DNA from: Sphaerulina vaccinii
Lineage: Eukaryota; Ascomycota; Dothideomycetes; Mycosphaerellales; Mycosphaerellaceae
DNA length: 64,000 bases
Direction: 5' to 3'
Assembly: GCA_022570795.1 (NCBI GenBank)
Contig: JAKUDP010000001.1
Coordinates: forward strand, 124,001 to 188,000
The notes below the pieces were generated by a model. It was not told the origin of the DNA. It did not search any database and saw only the letters and a list, made by a program, of their open reading frames with translations. Position 1 is the first letter of the stretch; each line of letters opens with the position of its first letter. A program made the translations under genes and the position numbers. This document shows, one piece after another, positions 33,352-43,168 of this stretch.

Positions 33352-34665
33352 ATGCCATTCGACGGCAAGGCTATGCTGAAGGGAGGCTGGCATCCGGCTG
33401 GCGATAAGCAGATCAAGAGAGAAACATGGAAGAGTGATATCAAAGGCCTAGCAACGGGCAAGAAGAAGGATCCATTAGCAGAACAGCGAGCGAACCACCA
33501 GTCTACTCCATTGCAAAGCCTGAAAGATCCCGATTCGTTTGGACCTCCTCCCAAAGCGAGGTCACACTATGGTGAGGATGGACGTCCGATCAACCCGGTA
33601 GCCGTTCCTGGACGAAGTTCTGGCAGCGGCGTATCAGCGGCCAACATACCGCATTCTTTGGCTAGCATACCAACGGAGCATAAGGGAGGGCTGGGTGCTC
33701 CGGTAGTGGAGACGGGCTACGCGCAGAGAAGGCAGCGGGAAGCAGAGGAGCGAGAACGACGGGAGCAAGAAGAGCTGAATCGAGAACGAGGGCCGTATCA
33801 GAAAGACACCACAGGCATAAACACAGCGAACTTCGCGCCACCTCCTAGGCATTACGCTGTAGGTGGTGGCAGTGGAGCAGCGAGTCCGGTCCAAGCTGCA
33901 GGACGTGCTTCACCGGCTTTACCTCCTCGTGTTCCGCCTAGACAAGCGACTCTTCCGCCTCCACCCTCGCGACAGACGACAGGAACGACGTCAGCACAAA
34001 GTAGTGGAGCGCCTCCACCCTTCCTACCTCCTAGACAAAACGAGTACCCAGACGAGCATACTCCGGCCCCTCCTCCGAGTTATGGCGAAGCATTGAATGC
34101 TCCCTTTCCTCCTGCGCAGAATGCAGCGAACAAGTTTGAGACGGCAGCGACGGGTGCTGCAACAAGATTCGGACAACAGGCTGCCACGAGCTGGATGAAC
34201 CAGCAGAGACAGGGACAGGCAGGCCAGGATCCTGCGGCTGTCAATCAAGGTGCTGCGAGCAGATTAGCTGGCGCGGGTGTCGCTGTGCCTGGATTCGGTA
34301 TCGGAGGAGGCTCCTCTTCATCTGGTCAACAGCAGCAAGTCCCAATGCCCTCAGCTCAACAAGTGCAGAGCGCTGCGACATTTGCTTCTGGCGCGGCATC
34401 ACGCTTCGGACAGCAACAGCAACAGAATCAGACGGCTGGTGGGCAAGGACATGGTGGCCAGTTTAGTGAGCTACAGCAGAGATTCGCGAGGATGGGCACT
34501 GGATCGAATGCCACTCCAGCTGGGCAAGAGAGTGGTGTGATAGCTGCGAAGAAGCCTCCGCCTCCGCCACCTAAGAAGGCTGGTTTGCAGGCTGCACCGA
34601 CAGCTGGGGAAGGGAGTGGATCCGCACCGCCACCTGTGCCTATGAGTAGTAAGCCGAAGTGGTAA
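33352..34665 (+). CDS. Proline-rich Aim3-like (actin-patch type) protein, 437 residues
   Basis: Single exon. The N-terminus has GGWHPAGDKQIKRETWKSD, then LQSLKDPDSFGPPPKARSHY, DTTGINTANFAPPPRHY and PALPPRVPPRQ, an order seen in fungal proteins annotated as Aim3-like; yeast Aim3 associates with Rvs167 and cortical actin patches. The rest is low complexity: polyproline SH3/profilin-type motifs (PPPPPPKK), glutamine-rich stretches and three related segments of the form AAxRFGQQ / AASRLAG / GAASRFGQQ. A short charged coiled coil (RRQREAEERERREQEELNRE) lies near residues 125-145. The name rests on remembered similarity and is uncertain; an SH3-binding scaffold role is inferred. Confidence 0.65.
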   Translation: MPFDGKAMLKGGWHPAGDKQIKRETWKSDIKGLATGKKKDPLAEQRANHQSTPLQSLKDPDSFGPPPKARSHYGEDGRPINPVAVPGRSSGSGVSAANIPHSLASIPTEHKGGLGAPVVETGYAQRRQREAEERERREQEELNRERGPYQKDTTGINTANFAPPPRHYAVGGGSGAASPVQAAGRASPALPPRVPPRQATLPPPPSRQTTGTTSAQSSGAPPPFLPPRQNEYPDEHTPAPPPSYGEALNAPFPPAQNAANKFETAATGAATRFGQQAATSWMNQQRQGQAGQDPAAVNQGAASRLAGAGVAVPGFGIGGGSSSSGQQQQVPMPSAQQVQSAATFASGAASRFGQQQQQNQTAGGQGHGGQFSELQQRFARMGTGSNATPAGQESGVIAAKKPPPPPPKKAGLQAAPTAGEGSGSAPPPVPMSSKPKW

Positions 34666-35030
34666 AATACGAGATGAGGACAAACTGAGATCATGAAAGC
34701 TTGCGGACGAAGTGGTGAAGAATGATTTGGGCAAGAGAACACGAGCTTGCAAGATACCCTATTCTCTTCCCTGGCCATGCCTACTGCTCTTCGGATAGGT
34801 GTCAACCATTTCCGTCTTCTTGCACGTTCGCGTATGTTTCGTGTCAACATAGATTGCGATCTATCACTCCGGATCTATCACTCCGATCTATTCCCTGTCG
34901 TCTTGGCATCTCGCCTTGGACGCGTCGGAGGCCTCTCCATTTCTCGTTCTCGACATCTTTTCCATCATCTCATCTGCTATCTTCTGCACTACTGCGCAAA
35001 GCATCGGATCCATCACCGAGAGAGCATTCG
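34666..35030. other. Intergenic / 5' untranslated region of F-box gene
   Basis: The downstream frame is open back to 34722 but without a family-like N-terminus. Treated as leader sequence of the next gene. Confidence 0.4.
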
Positions 35031-36948
35031 ATGGCAAACACCGAGACTCCCAGCTCTACATTAGCACCTACGCCAAACTCAGAAGCACCATCCGGAAGCA
35101 CCGCACCAGCGATTCTGAGATTACCGCCAGAGCTCCACGAGGCTATACTCGCTCATGTACCTCTACGCAACGACCTCAACAGTGTCTGTCTGACCTGCAG
35201 AGAGCTACAACATGCTGCGACGCCTCTTCTATACCATAAAGTTGAGCTTGATCTAGGAGAAGCATTTCCAGAGATACGACGAAGTCTACTATGGCACCCT
35301 AAGCACAAAGGCTTCAAATACACTCGCCATCTCAAGATCTTCACCTCTAATCAAAGGACTGGGTCGTTCTCCCTGGAGGTCGTTGAGGCAGGATGGAAGG
35401 ACATCATGTCCATCATTCGCCAGCTTCTTCAGCTCCTGTCGCACGACGCATTGAGATCTTTGTCGTGCCCGAGCAATATACCCTGGGACTTGGGCACGAT
35501 TCTCACTCTGTCTAGACGACAACGTAAGCTCGAGCGTCTGGAACATCTATCGTTGGAGAAGAATATTATCGGATTCTTAGAGCCAGTGTTCTCCCAACTT
35601 GCATTCTCCGAGCTTCGAAGCTTAGAGGTTCCTGTATCAATCGGCGGAGAGGACGATTTGACCTTCTATGGGTGCCTCATAGCTTACTGTCACAAGATCG
35701 AGCGACTTGCAGTTCGTAGGAAGAGCTTTTCGCTCCAGAGGGCTTCTATGCCAGGTGCAATTGCTGCGCACACTGGCTTGAGGAATACGCCTACTTGGTA
35801 TGGCACGGTCTTCTACGCACTGTTCCAACAAGACAGCCTTTCTACGAAACGTCCTCTCTCGCTGGTAGAACTTTGCTTCCAGGAACAGGACCTGCAGTGC
35901 TTCTCCACAAGGTTTTCGGACACTATCGACATCAATGTGCTTCAATATCTGCATCTCAGCGAGTGCGGACACTCGAAAGATCTGCTTGATGCAATCGTTC
36001 ACCAATACGCAGTACCCGAGCCGCCCCCTGGACTGCGCGGATTCATCTACGATCAGAGCGAATGTGATCAGGATGAGATGGAAAGTCTGGAGGCCTTCTT
36101 ACGCTCTTTTGACACCCTGGAGTATATACAGTTACGAATACGCAACGCGGATGACTTTGAGATGGAAGCCTTCACACAGCATAAAGCAATGAAAGACATG
36201 TACATCAGCATCAGTGACAACACTGTTGACGGAATCACACGCTGGGAAATGATCGACGACACCTTCTATCAGCTCAAGAAGTTGCCAAAACTTCGTCAAG
36301 TGGCTCTGGCTGCACCAATGATGAGGACCGACTTGGACGCCGGATTCGGGAGAGGGAATGGTGGAATGTGGTTGGTGAGTGAGATCTTTGCCATGAGGTC
36401 CCAATTTTGACTGATCGTCATTGTCACAGAATGAAATGAGCACATGGACGGAGCTGAAGGTGTTACGGCTGCTCACTTGGCCTATTCCCAAAATGCGAGA
36501 CCGGGAGTCGCCAGCAGACAAGCTCATCTCCTACATGAGAGATCTGGACTCCTTTGCGACTCTCGTTATGCGAAGACTCCATGCCCAGGATCGCAGTAAG
36601 TCTACTAAGCTTGAGTTACTAGTCATAGGAGATTCCTTGGACGAAGACTCTGGCCCATGGGAACACTTCACTGGACTAAAGTGCGTATGCTACGTACCTG
36701 GAGTACAGCGGGACATTTCCGGACGCGAGCAGGTTGTCGCTCTCCCTGCTAATCGCACGACTGTCCATTACCAGGTCCCACTTTTCGATGCCATCACGCA
36801 GGTGCAGAAGGACTTATATGATGACTGTGGCCTTGGCTTGGGCGACTACGGCCTTAGTACTCACCGGATGAGAAGCTATACTTCTCTTGCGAGGCGTGCG
36901 GCAATTATAGATCATGATCGCGACTATGAGAACGACGTTGTAATGTAA
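35031..36948 (+). CDS. F-box/leucine-rich-type protein, 620 residues (paralogue of 9857-11829)
   Basis: Exon 1 is 35031-36374, intron 36375-36429 (GTGAGT...TCACAG), exon 2 36430-36948, phase 0. The start MANTETPSSTLAPTPNSE is preferred over in-frame upstream codons because the preceding residues are Ser/Arg-rich leader-like sequence. The F-box-like block ILRLPPELHEAILAHVPLR followed by LNSVCLTCRELQHAATPLL is near residues 30-70. The remainder parallels the 9857 gene along its length (YTRHLKIFTSN, PLSLVELCFQEQDLQ, LRGFIYDQSECD, VLRLLTWP, GLGLGDYGLSTHRMR), and the intron falls at the equivalent place. Probable SCF adaptor of unknown substrate. Because both copies are intact, subfunction rather than decay is likely. 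Confidence 0.82.
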
Positions 36949-37188
36949 TGATGTGTGAATACAAGTTCCGGCCTTGCACAAGTATGTACAGACTTGCTGC
37001 GACATCCTGCTCCGCAGTGATTCATCGATACAATCAGCAATCGGGAATGGTACAGTCTGGAGAACAAATTCATATCAAAGGCAAGCAAATGCCAAGGAAG
37101 AGCTCTCGACTATGACGCTGTGCGGCTGCCAATTCAACAAGAGGGTCTGTCGAAGGCACGTGTCGCGGGTTCAAGGACATTCTGAACA

Positions 37189-38910
37189 ATGTCAGCACAA
37201 GAACATCGCATTACTGGGCCGAACTTCACGGCCGACGGCAGCAGTACCAATCCGTGTACCTGGGAACCTCCTCTTGATGCAACGCGATGCGCGGCGCTGC
37301 ACAATGCCTTGATCGGGAGGAGACTGAAGAAAAGTGATACAATCGGCAATGTTGCGTCTGTGACCTGGTGGGAGCGATTCGGCAGCCAGGTCGAGTCAGC
37401 GGAAGACAAATTGCATCCTGCAGTGATCGCATTCCTCCAGACAGCCTGGTATTGCTGGACAACACGACCCAAGATCATTTCCGATGATGGCGAACCTCCC
37501 GACCTGTTCTGGAGTATAAAAGGACTCACGACGGCGGAAGGTCTGTTCGAGAATGGCGTCGCTGAGAGCTATGCGGGCATGAACACACTTGATGTTGGTG
37601 AGTTTGACGAATACTCGGAGTCTGATGTCAACACGGACGATGAAACGCCTCCGCCAGATTCACCACTGCCACGAGCTTCCGAGACAGATACGCCAGAGAG
37701 ACCGCTGCTTGGACCGGAGAGGCCACCGTACTTGGACCGATTCCGCTTTATTACGCTTTACCAATCGTCAAGTGCCCAAGACGGCGAGTCACTGGGTGTT
37801 GTCTTCGACCAAAGAAAGCATTTAGCCATCTTCATAGCAACTAGATCTAAGGTACCTGATGCTTTGAGTTGGTATCGTGCCGGTAGCTGGCTTCCATTGG
37901 AGGTGATATTGGACTTGTGGCACAGCACGATAGACTGGGGCAAGATCAGTGCCATCGACGGAGTATGGTCGATGCGACCGTTCTGTCCGAGCGATCTCAC
38001 CGACACGTTACGAGCATGGCATGAACTCATCAGCGAGATTGAGTCTCGCATACCAGAGAATGCTACCACAACAGCTTCAAGTGATCACTATGATGAGTAC
38101 TTGCTCGATCAGCAGACTGCCCATAGTCTTGGCTTGCCTGGCTTTCGTCGAGACTTCTTGACAGCTGCACGGAGACCAAGATTTCGCTTTATTGCTCCAG
38201 GACTCGCGATTCCTACAACTTCGGAACTTGTGGAATCTATACAGCGCTGCCATGAAGAATCATCATCGTCAGAATCACGAAAAGCCGGGAAACAGGAACA
38301 AGTCGAGCATCCTCTGCTACTATTTCCCGCGATCAACCCAACCTCAGCAGGTCAAGATGAACACCTACCTCAACGAAGGAACCCAACAGACCCTATCAAC
38401 AGTGAAAGACTATTTCCCTTCGCCAGCCCCAATGCCACCAACTCTCAAACACCCTTCTCCCCAGGCCTATACCTATCCTTCACAAACACCGAACAACACC
38501 CCTACGCCGATGCCTTCCGCCTCATACTACCCTACGCCCTAGGGTCGAAAGGCTGTGCACAAACATCTTCTCTCGATCAGATTGTGAATAGATATGCTGA
38601 AATATATCAGCTAGGATACGATACTACTGGAGCTGGAACAGGAGAACATGATGCGCAGCTTGCAGGACTGTTTAATCATTGGAAAGAGAAAGTGCGAGGG
38701 GTGCATCGTGGTTGGGGCGTTGGGGAGGACGGCGTCGATAGTATCGATCAGGATGACGGGCAAGTGAGAGGTATTGAAGTCTTCAAAGATGCTGACGAGG
38801 GGAATCTTTGGGGTGCGTATCATTTACCTGGGCCGAGGGAATTGAATCATCGTAGATGTAAGAGAGAGGCTGCGGCTCGACAGGCGAGCAAGCCAGCTGA
38901 TGCAAGGTAA
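37189..38910 (+). CDS. Unrecognised protein, 573 residues
   Basis: Single open frame from the first ATG, with no family recognised. Visible features are an N-terminal segment with WWERFGSQVESAEDK, an acidic/proline linker at about 130-180 (SDVNTDDETPPPDSPLPR), a hydrophobic-patterned middle (FITLYQSSSAQDGESLGVVF and LAIFIATRSKVPDALSWYRA, then LPLEVILDLWHSTIDWGKIS) and a Ser/Gln-rich stretch near 355-375. The C-terminus is charged. There is no signal peptide or membrane segment. It follows the F-box gene by 240 bases on the same strand. The long uninterrupted frame and protein-like composition support a real gene; its function is unknown. Confidence 0.65.
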   Translation: MSAQEHRITGPNFTADGSSTNPCTWEPPLDATRCAALHNALIGRRLKKSDTIGNVASVTWWERFGSQVESAEDKLHPAVIAFLQTAWYCWTTRPKIISDDGEPPDLFWSIKGLTTAEGLFENGVAESYAGMNTLDVGEFDEYSESDVNTDDETPPPDSPLPRASETDTPERPLLGPERPPYLDRFRFITLYQSSSAQDGESLGVVFDQRKHLAIFIATRSKVPDALSWYRAGSWLPLEVILDLWHSTIDWGKISAIDGVWSMRPFCPSDLTDTLRAWHELISEIESRIPENATTTASSDHYDEYLLDQQTAHSLGLPGFRRDFLTAARRPRFRFIAPGLAIPTTSELVESIQRCHEESSSSESRKAGKQEQVEHPLLLFPAINPTSAGQDEHLPQRRNPTDPINSERLFPFASPNATNSQTPFSPGLYLSFTNTEQHPYADAFRLILPYALGSKGCAQTSSLDQIVNRYAEIYQLGYDTTGAGTGEHDAQLAGLFNHWKEKVRGVHRGWGVGEDGVDSIDQDDGQVRGIEVFKDADEGNLWGAYHLPGPRELNHRRCKREAAARQASKPADAR

Positions 38911-39199
38911 AGATCTCAGATGTTGCAGCATGCTAGAACTCCAGTATGGAGACTTGTCAAAAAGCTGGGAGAAGATGCGACTGCTACGGTTGCAAGCATT
39001 AGAGAAGGCGGCAAAATGTTCGAGATCGAGAAGGGGGATTCTGTACCGTTGAATCTATTCACTCGCGTACTTGCTGCGAATGACATAACGCCAGTCTGCG
39101 TAAGCCACGCCCGCTATAACACTTTACTCAATATAAATCTATCCGCTCGTGTACAACAATAATCCGAAATCGAATTCCTCATCCTTCCCATCCCTCTGC

Positions 39200-40610
39200 T
39201 CATCCAATAGCAACAGTAACAGTCGGTCTCACAGTCTGCCCCGGCGGCGTAATAGTAGCAACAGGCTGTAAGACCGTCGTCCTGGTATTCGTGCCCGTTT
39301 GAATAAGATTCGCGGTACTGAAGACTGGTCGAAGGACTGTCGTAGGAATGACTGTGACGAGTTGTTGAGTCGTGATACTAATGATTGTAATAGTCGTGAC
39401 TTGGAGCGAGATGATTGTCGTAGGAATTATTTGGATGGAAGTGAGGAGTTGTGTCGTGTCTATACCATTTCAGGAAATTAGTTGCTTGCTCAGATAGAGA
39501 GGTGATGGACGTTGTCTAGAATGGGCATACTAACCAGGCAGAGTGAGTAGATTGGTGACAGTCCTTGTCAAACTTGATATGATCGTTATCGGACGCGTGA
39601 CTGTGGAGAATATCGTGAACGGAAAAGCCTGCAGAAAGGTCTGCGTGATGAAGTTGGTTTGCAAGAGATATTGCGTCGCAGCAGGAGGGAAGATCGTCGA
39701 GATCGTAGTGGCGTAGAAGAAAGGAGGGCCATTGGATCCATCATAGTACTGAAGCTTTATCGCCGCAACATAATAGATGTCGGAATACGCTGCAGTCGGC
39801 GGGACGAAGCGTTGTGAAGGTGCTTGAGTGTAAGTTTTCGTGTTTTTGAGATATTAGTATGCTTTCTTCGCGTTTCCTCTCTTCTCCAGCGAGGATAGGT
39901 GTACACGCACATATAGCAAGTCCCTGCTCCTTGACCATACAGCGGGCCCGAGTTTGTAGGTTGGTATGTAAAGGCCGTGCAGTTACCATTGTTCATGTTG
40001 GCACTGGTCGAACACTGGTAGAAGCAGTCGTTGAAGCTATCCGAAACTTGGATGGACCAGGTAGAGCCTGAATACGTATCGTAGTTACACCACATAACAT
40101 ACTGTACTCCAGTATTCGGATCTGTGACAACTGTCCTGTCCTGAGGCTGGGGACATGTATAACTCGGTGGGAGAGGCGGGTAATTGGCCAACTTGATGGC
40201 GGAGACTAAACCGGTGTTTCCTCCGCCGGAGAACGTGCTGTAAGCACCGACTTGTGTGTATTTGAGGTAGCATGTACCTGAGCCCACGCCGTAATCGGAT
40301 CCGGAATATGTAAAGGCTGCGCAGTTGTCGGTCGTGGAGCAGAGGTTGAAGCACTGATTGAAACTGTCGGTCACATAGGTATTGCTGGGCCCACCACCAG
40401 GAGTTGTGTCGTAGCCACATCGCATGATGTATTGCACGCCAGTGGTTTGGTCAACCACTACATTGCCGTTGTTGTCAGGCTGCGAGACTCAGCATTGTTC
40501 AAAAGAATATTTGTGCTGGTCGAACTTACGCAGGCGTAAATGTTCTGTCCAGTGACATGGCCGACTAGCAAGGCAAAGGCCTGCAATAAGGCGATGTGCC
40601 TTGAACGCAT
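39200..40610 (-). CDS. Secreted PAN/Apple-domain protein with Thr-rich tail
   Basis: Exon 1 is 40610-40530 and encodes a signal peptide (MRSRHIALLQAFALLVGH then VTGQNIYAC). Intron 40529-40480 is removed; exon 2 starts at 40479. Two tandem PAN/Apple-like modules follow: module 1 has CGYDTTPGG, FNQCFNLCSTTDNCAAFTY and GSGTCYLK; module 2 has CNYDTYSGS, FNDCFYQCS, NCTAFTY and GAGTCYM. The last part, through intron 39534-39460 to exon 39459-39200, is Thr/Ile/Val-rich (TVTRPITII, VTTITIIS, TVRPTVTVAIG), like a cell-wall stalk. The second intron begins near 39918-39912 and ends near 39802, but available donors and the acceptor disagree in phase. That junction is unresolved and may hide an indel. Extracellular binding role inferred. 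Confidence 0.75.
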
Positions 40611-41197
40611 CGTAGTAGGTCTGAATTTGACTGACAAGCTGATGGGTCCTTGTCACAGGATGATGCAAAGATCAAGATCACAAGCTTGGATTCGTCTTCA
40701 ATACATCTGTAACATCGATGATCAAGCGGTTCGTGAGACATGTACTATGCCGAGTGACGACCCCAGAGGTCGGCAATTTCAAGCCGAGTCATCATATAGG
40801 ACACGAGCTCAATGGGGTCGGAATGCGGAGGATGCGCTTGCGCTTCCAGTGTCCAGTTCGTTGGTAGTAATCCTTCTACAGCCTGTGTAACATCTGCTTG
40901 TTCGCGATCGTGTGAAACCCGTCCTTGTCCAGATTACTCATTAGTATTAGCGCTTCGATTGCATTGCTGCGTACTGCACAGTCCTTATGCAAATCGATGT
41001 GTTGTGCATTAAGATGTATTCACTAGCGTCACCTGCCGTCCCGTGCTGCATTCCAGAGCAGTACTCTGGGAGTCAGGAGTCGACACTAGCTGCGCAGACA
41101 GCTCCGTTAATTAGTTCGGAGCCGAAATACAGCCTGATTCAGCACATCCTGATCCAGAAGCGATTCGAATTCCATCCTCTCAGCCGTTCTTCCATTG
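40611..41197. other. Intergenic: PAN gene promoter and Med2-like gene 3' flank
   Basis: Short frames overlap here without conserved features. Nothing recognised. Confidence 0.4.
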
Positions 41198-42413
41198 CTA
41201 ATTGAAGAGCGACTCGAAGTCTATGTCTCCGGTGTTGTTCGCTTCGTCGCCCATCGCGGATCCGTCGAAGTTGGCGAGGTCCATGAGATCGTCGAACGTA
41301 GTATCTCTCTGCTCGCCAGCTCCTTGCTGATTCATCGCATTGTTATTCTGGTCAGTGGGATTCGTGTTGAAGAACGAATTCAAATCTAGCTCCGCGCCAC
41401 TAGCATTGGACTGTGTATTGGCGTAGTCTTCCAAACCTGGCAGGAGTGATGATATGTTGTCATTGTCACCATTGTCGGCATTGAAGTTCGTGAAGTCGCC
41501 AAAGTCGATGTCTCCAGTTGCATTCTCGTCAAAAGTGAATTCGTTGTTGGTCTCTGTGTTGGTGTTGGTGTCGCCGCCACCGAAGAGGGAGTCGAGGTCA
41601 TTGTTAATGCTCTCTTTAGCCGTATCAGGAGCCTTCTCGTCTTCGGGAGGTTTATCTGCTTTGCTGTCGTTCGCCGCGGTATCGAGCTGGAGAGCATTGT
41701 CTGTAGGTTTCTCGTCCAACTGTTTCGTCTGGTCCTTAGTGTCATCTTCACTTCGACTTGCAGGTTGAGTGCCCTCTTCGCCCTGACTGTCAGTTGGCGG
41801 TACAGGTTTGGCGTCAGGACTTCCAGCAGCTGCCTCGAGCGTGTCTTTGATCAGCTGGACTTGATCTGCTGATGGCTGTTCTGGTTGGGCATCTTCCATG
41901 GTCACATCCTCTGTCGCCACCGGCTGGTTCTCGACGTGCTCGCGGTCTGTGGCGATCATCTTCTCATCAGCATGGGGCTCAGACCGCGCACTCTCTGGCA
42001 ATTGCTGTGTAATCTGGACTGCGTCAGGCGCATCCGTGTGATGGCCCGCGTGTTCGCGTAAGAGTGCCAGATCGCGACGAAAGACTGATTGCGCCAGTTG
42101 CTGTGTAGCGCGTCAATAACTGCACTTGTTTCGCATTTCAGCAGCCGAAGAATGCACTCACCAACTCAGCTTCTATTCCGTCGAGCGCCTGGTGGAAACC
42201 ACTTGATGCTTTGGGTAGGATCTGCTTCAGCTTGTTTACTTGTGCAACCGGTGCCTTCTTGGTAGTTGTATCGATTGCGCCAAAGACACGTCCAGCTTGC
42301 GCGAGCTGTACAAGATCAGTATCTCTCATTGGTGAGCAACTTGAAGCACATACAACGAGATTGACTTCCGCTTGCAGCTGAGCCAGCAGCGCATTGCAAT
42401 CAGGGGCGGCCAT
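41198..42413 (-). CDS. Mediator tail subunit Med2-like protein, 368 residues
   Basis: Three exons, all phase 0: 42413-42354, 42305-42162, 42100-41198. The two introns have GTATGT...TACAG and GTGAGT...ACACAG. The first intron is also readable in frame (16 codons), so it may be retained. The N-terminal 110 residues form a helical block: MAAPDCNALLAQLQAEVNLV, VNKLKQILPKASSGFHQALD, GIEAELQLAQSVFRRDLALL. This resembles the conserved head of Med2-type Mediator subunits (a LKEKVKLFHGILDDLE-like pattern). The rest is acidic and Asn/Asp-rich with DSLFGGGD, IDFGDFTNF and LLPGLEDYAN blocks, typical of activation-type disordered tails. The assignment is inference from pattern and layout. Confidence 0.6.
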
Positions 42414-43168
42414 TGGAGATATAGGTGGCGAAAAGGTGGTGCAGCATTTGATGTTCTCATCAATCGAATCTGATGTCTGCTGATCCCTCTGGTCCTGTGG
42501 TTGGATGCAGGCAAGTTTGTTGATGTCGAAGGTCAGGACAAACAGAAGGCAGTTGATGGAAGAAGCACGCTAGTGTGGTCGGCCGTTGAAGCCGATGCAG
42601 GACGAAAGTGAAAGATCCACTTGCCCGGCGCTTCGGTCCTCCCGCGTCTTCTCCTCTTCGAGTCCCTGCGAAGCTTCTCCAAACCAACACAACACACTCT
42701 CACAACCTCATCAGCCTTGTCGCCAGCGCTGCGGTCTTGTTTTTCCTGTTGTCTCCTTTGTCGGTCTTCGTTCCTGTACGGCTGCAATATACACGACTGG
42801 ATCTACTGGATTTTATCGCATACGACCATCGACGACTTCTTCTGCTGGCCCAGGTTCCAGCTGTTACTCTGCGCGTCGCGCCCCGCCTAATACAGCAAGA
42901 CCATACCATACCGTACCGTAATACAGGCGGCGCATCATCTCTCCACTGCGGTGTAGGTGTCGATTTCCATCGCCAGCTCTCTCTGATTGAGGCTGCGATA
43001 CCTGTATCTCCTTGTGCGTCTCCTCATCGATTCCGCATTTGCTCTCCTAGCTCGGCGCCTAACAGCTCCAGCGCTCAGCTTTCACGTCGCGCATCCCATT
43101 TGCGGCTTTTTGGCTGTTGCATACTCCGATATACCTCTTTTCTCTCTTAATCTCCTCCTGTACCCATA
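42414..43168. promoter_or_regulatory. Divergent region Med2-like / PUB1, long PUB1 leader
   Basis: 755 bases between divergent starts. A pyrimidine-rich stretch (about 43020-43165) before the PUB1 ATG looks like a transcription start or leader region. ACCATACCATACCGTACCGT at 42900-42919 is a short tandem array of five-base units. Overlapping small frames have no support. Confidence 0.5.

Noticed and set aside
37160..37190. GGTTCAAGG-like sequence considered as a tRNA T-arm
   Set aside because: No acceptor stem or anticodon arm could be paired around it. No tRNA gene was supported anywhere in the window.
38920..39162. 80-codon plus-strand frame after the 573-residue gene
   Set aside because: Short, no motif, and directly follows the stop codon; read as 3' untranslated sequence.
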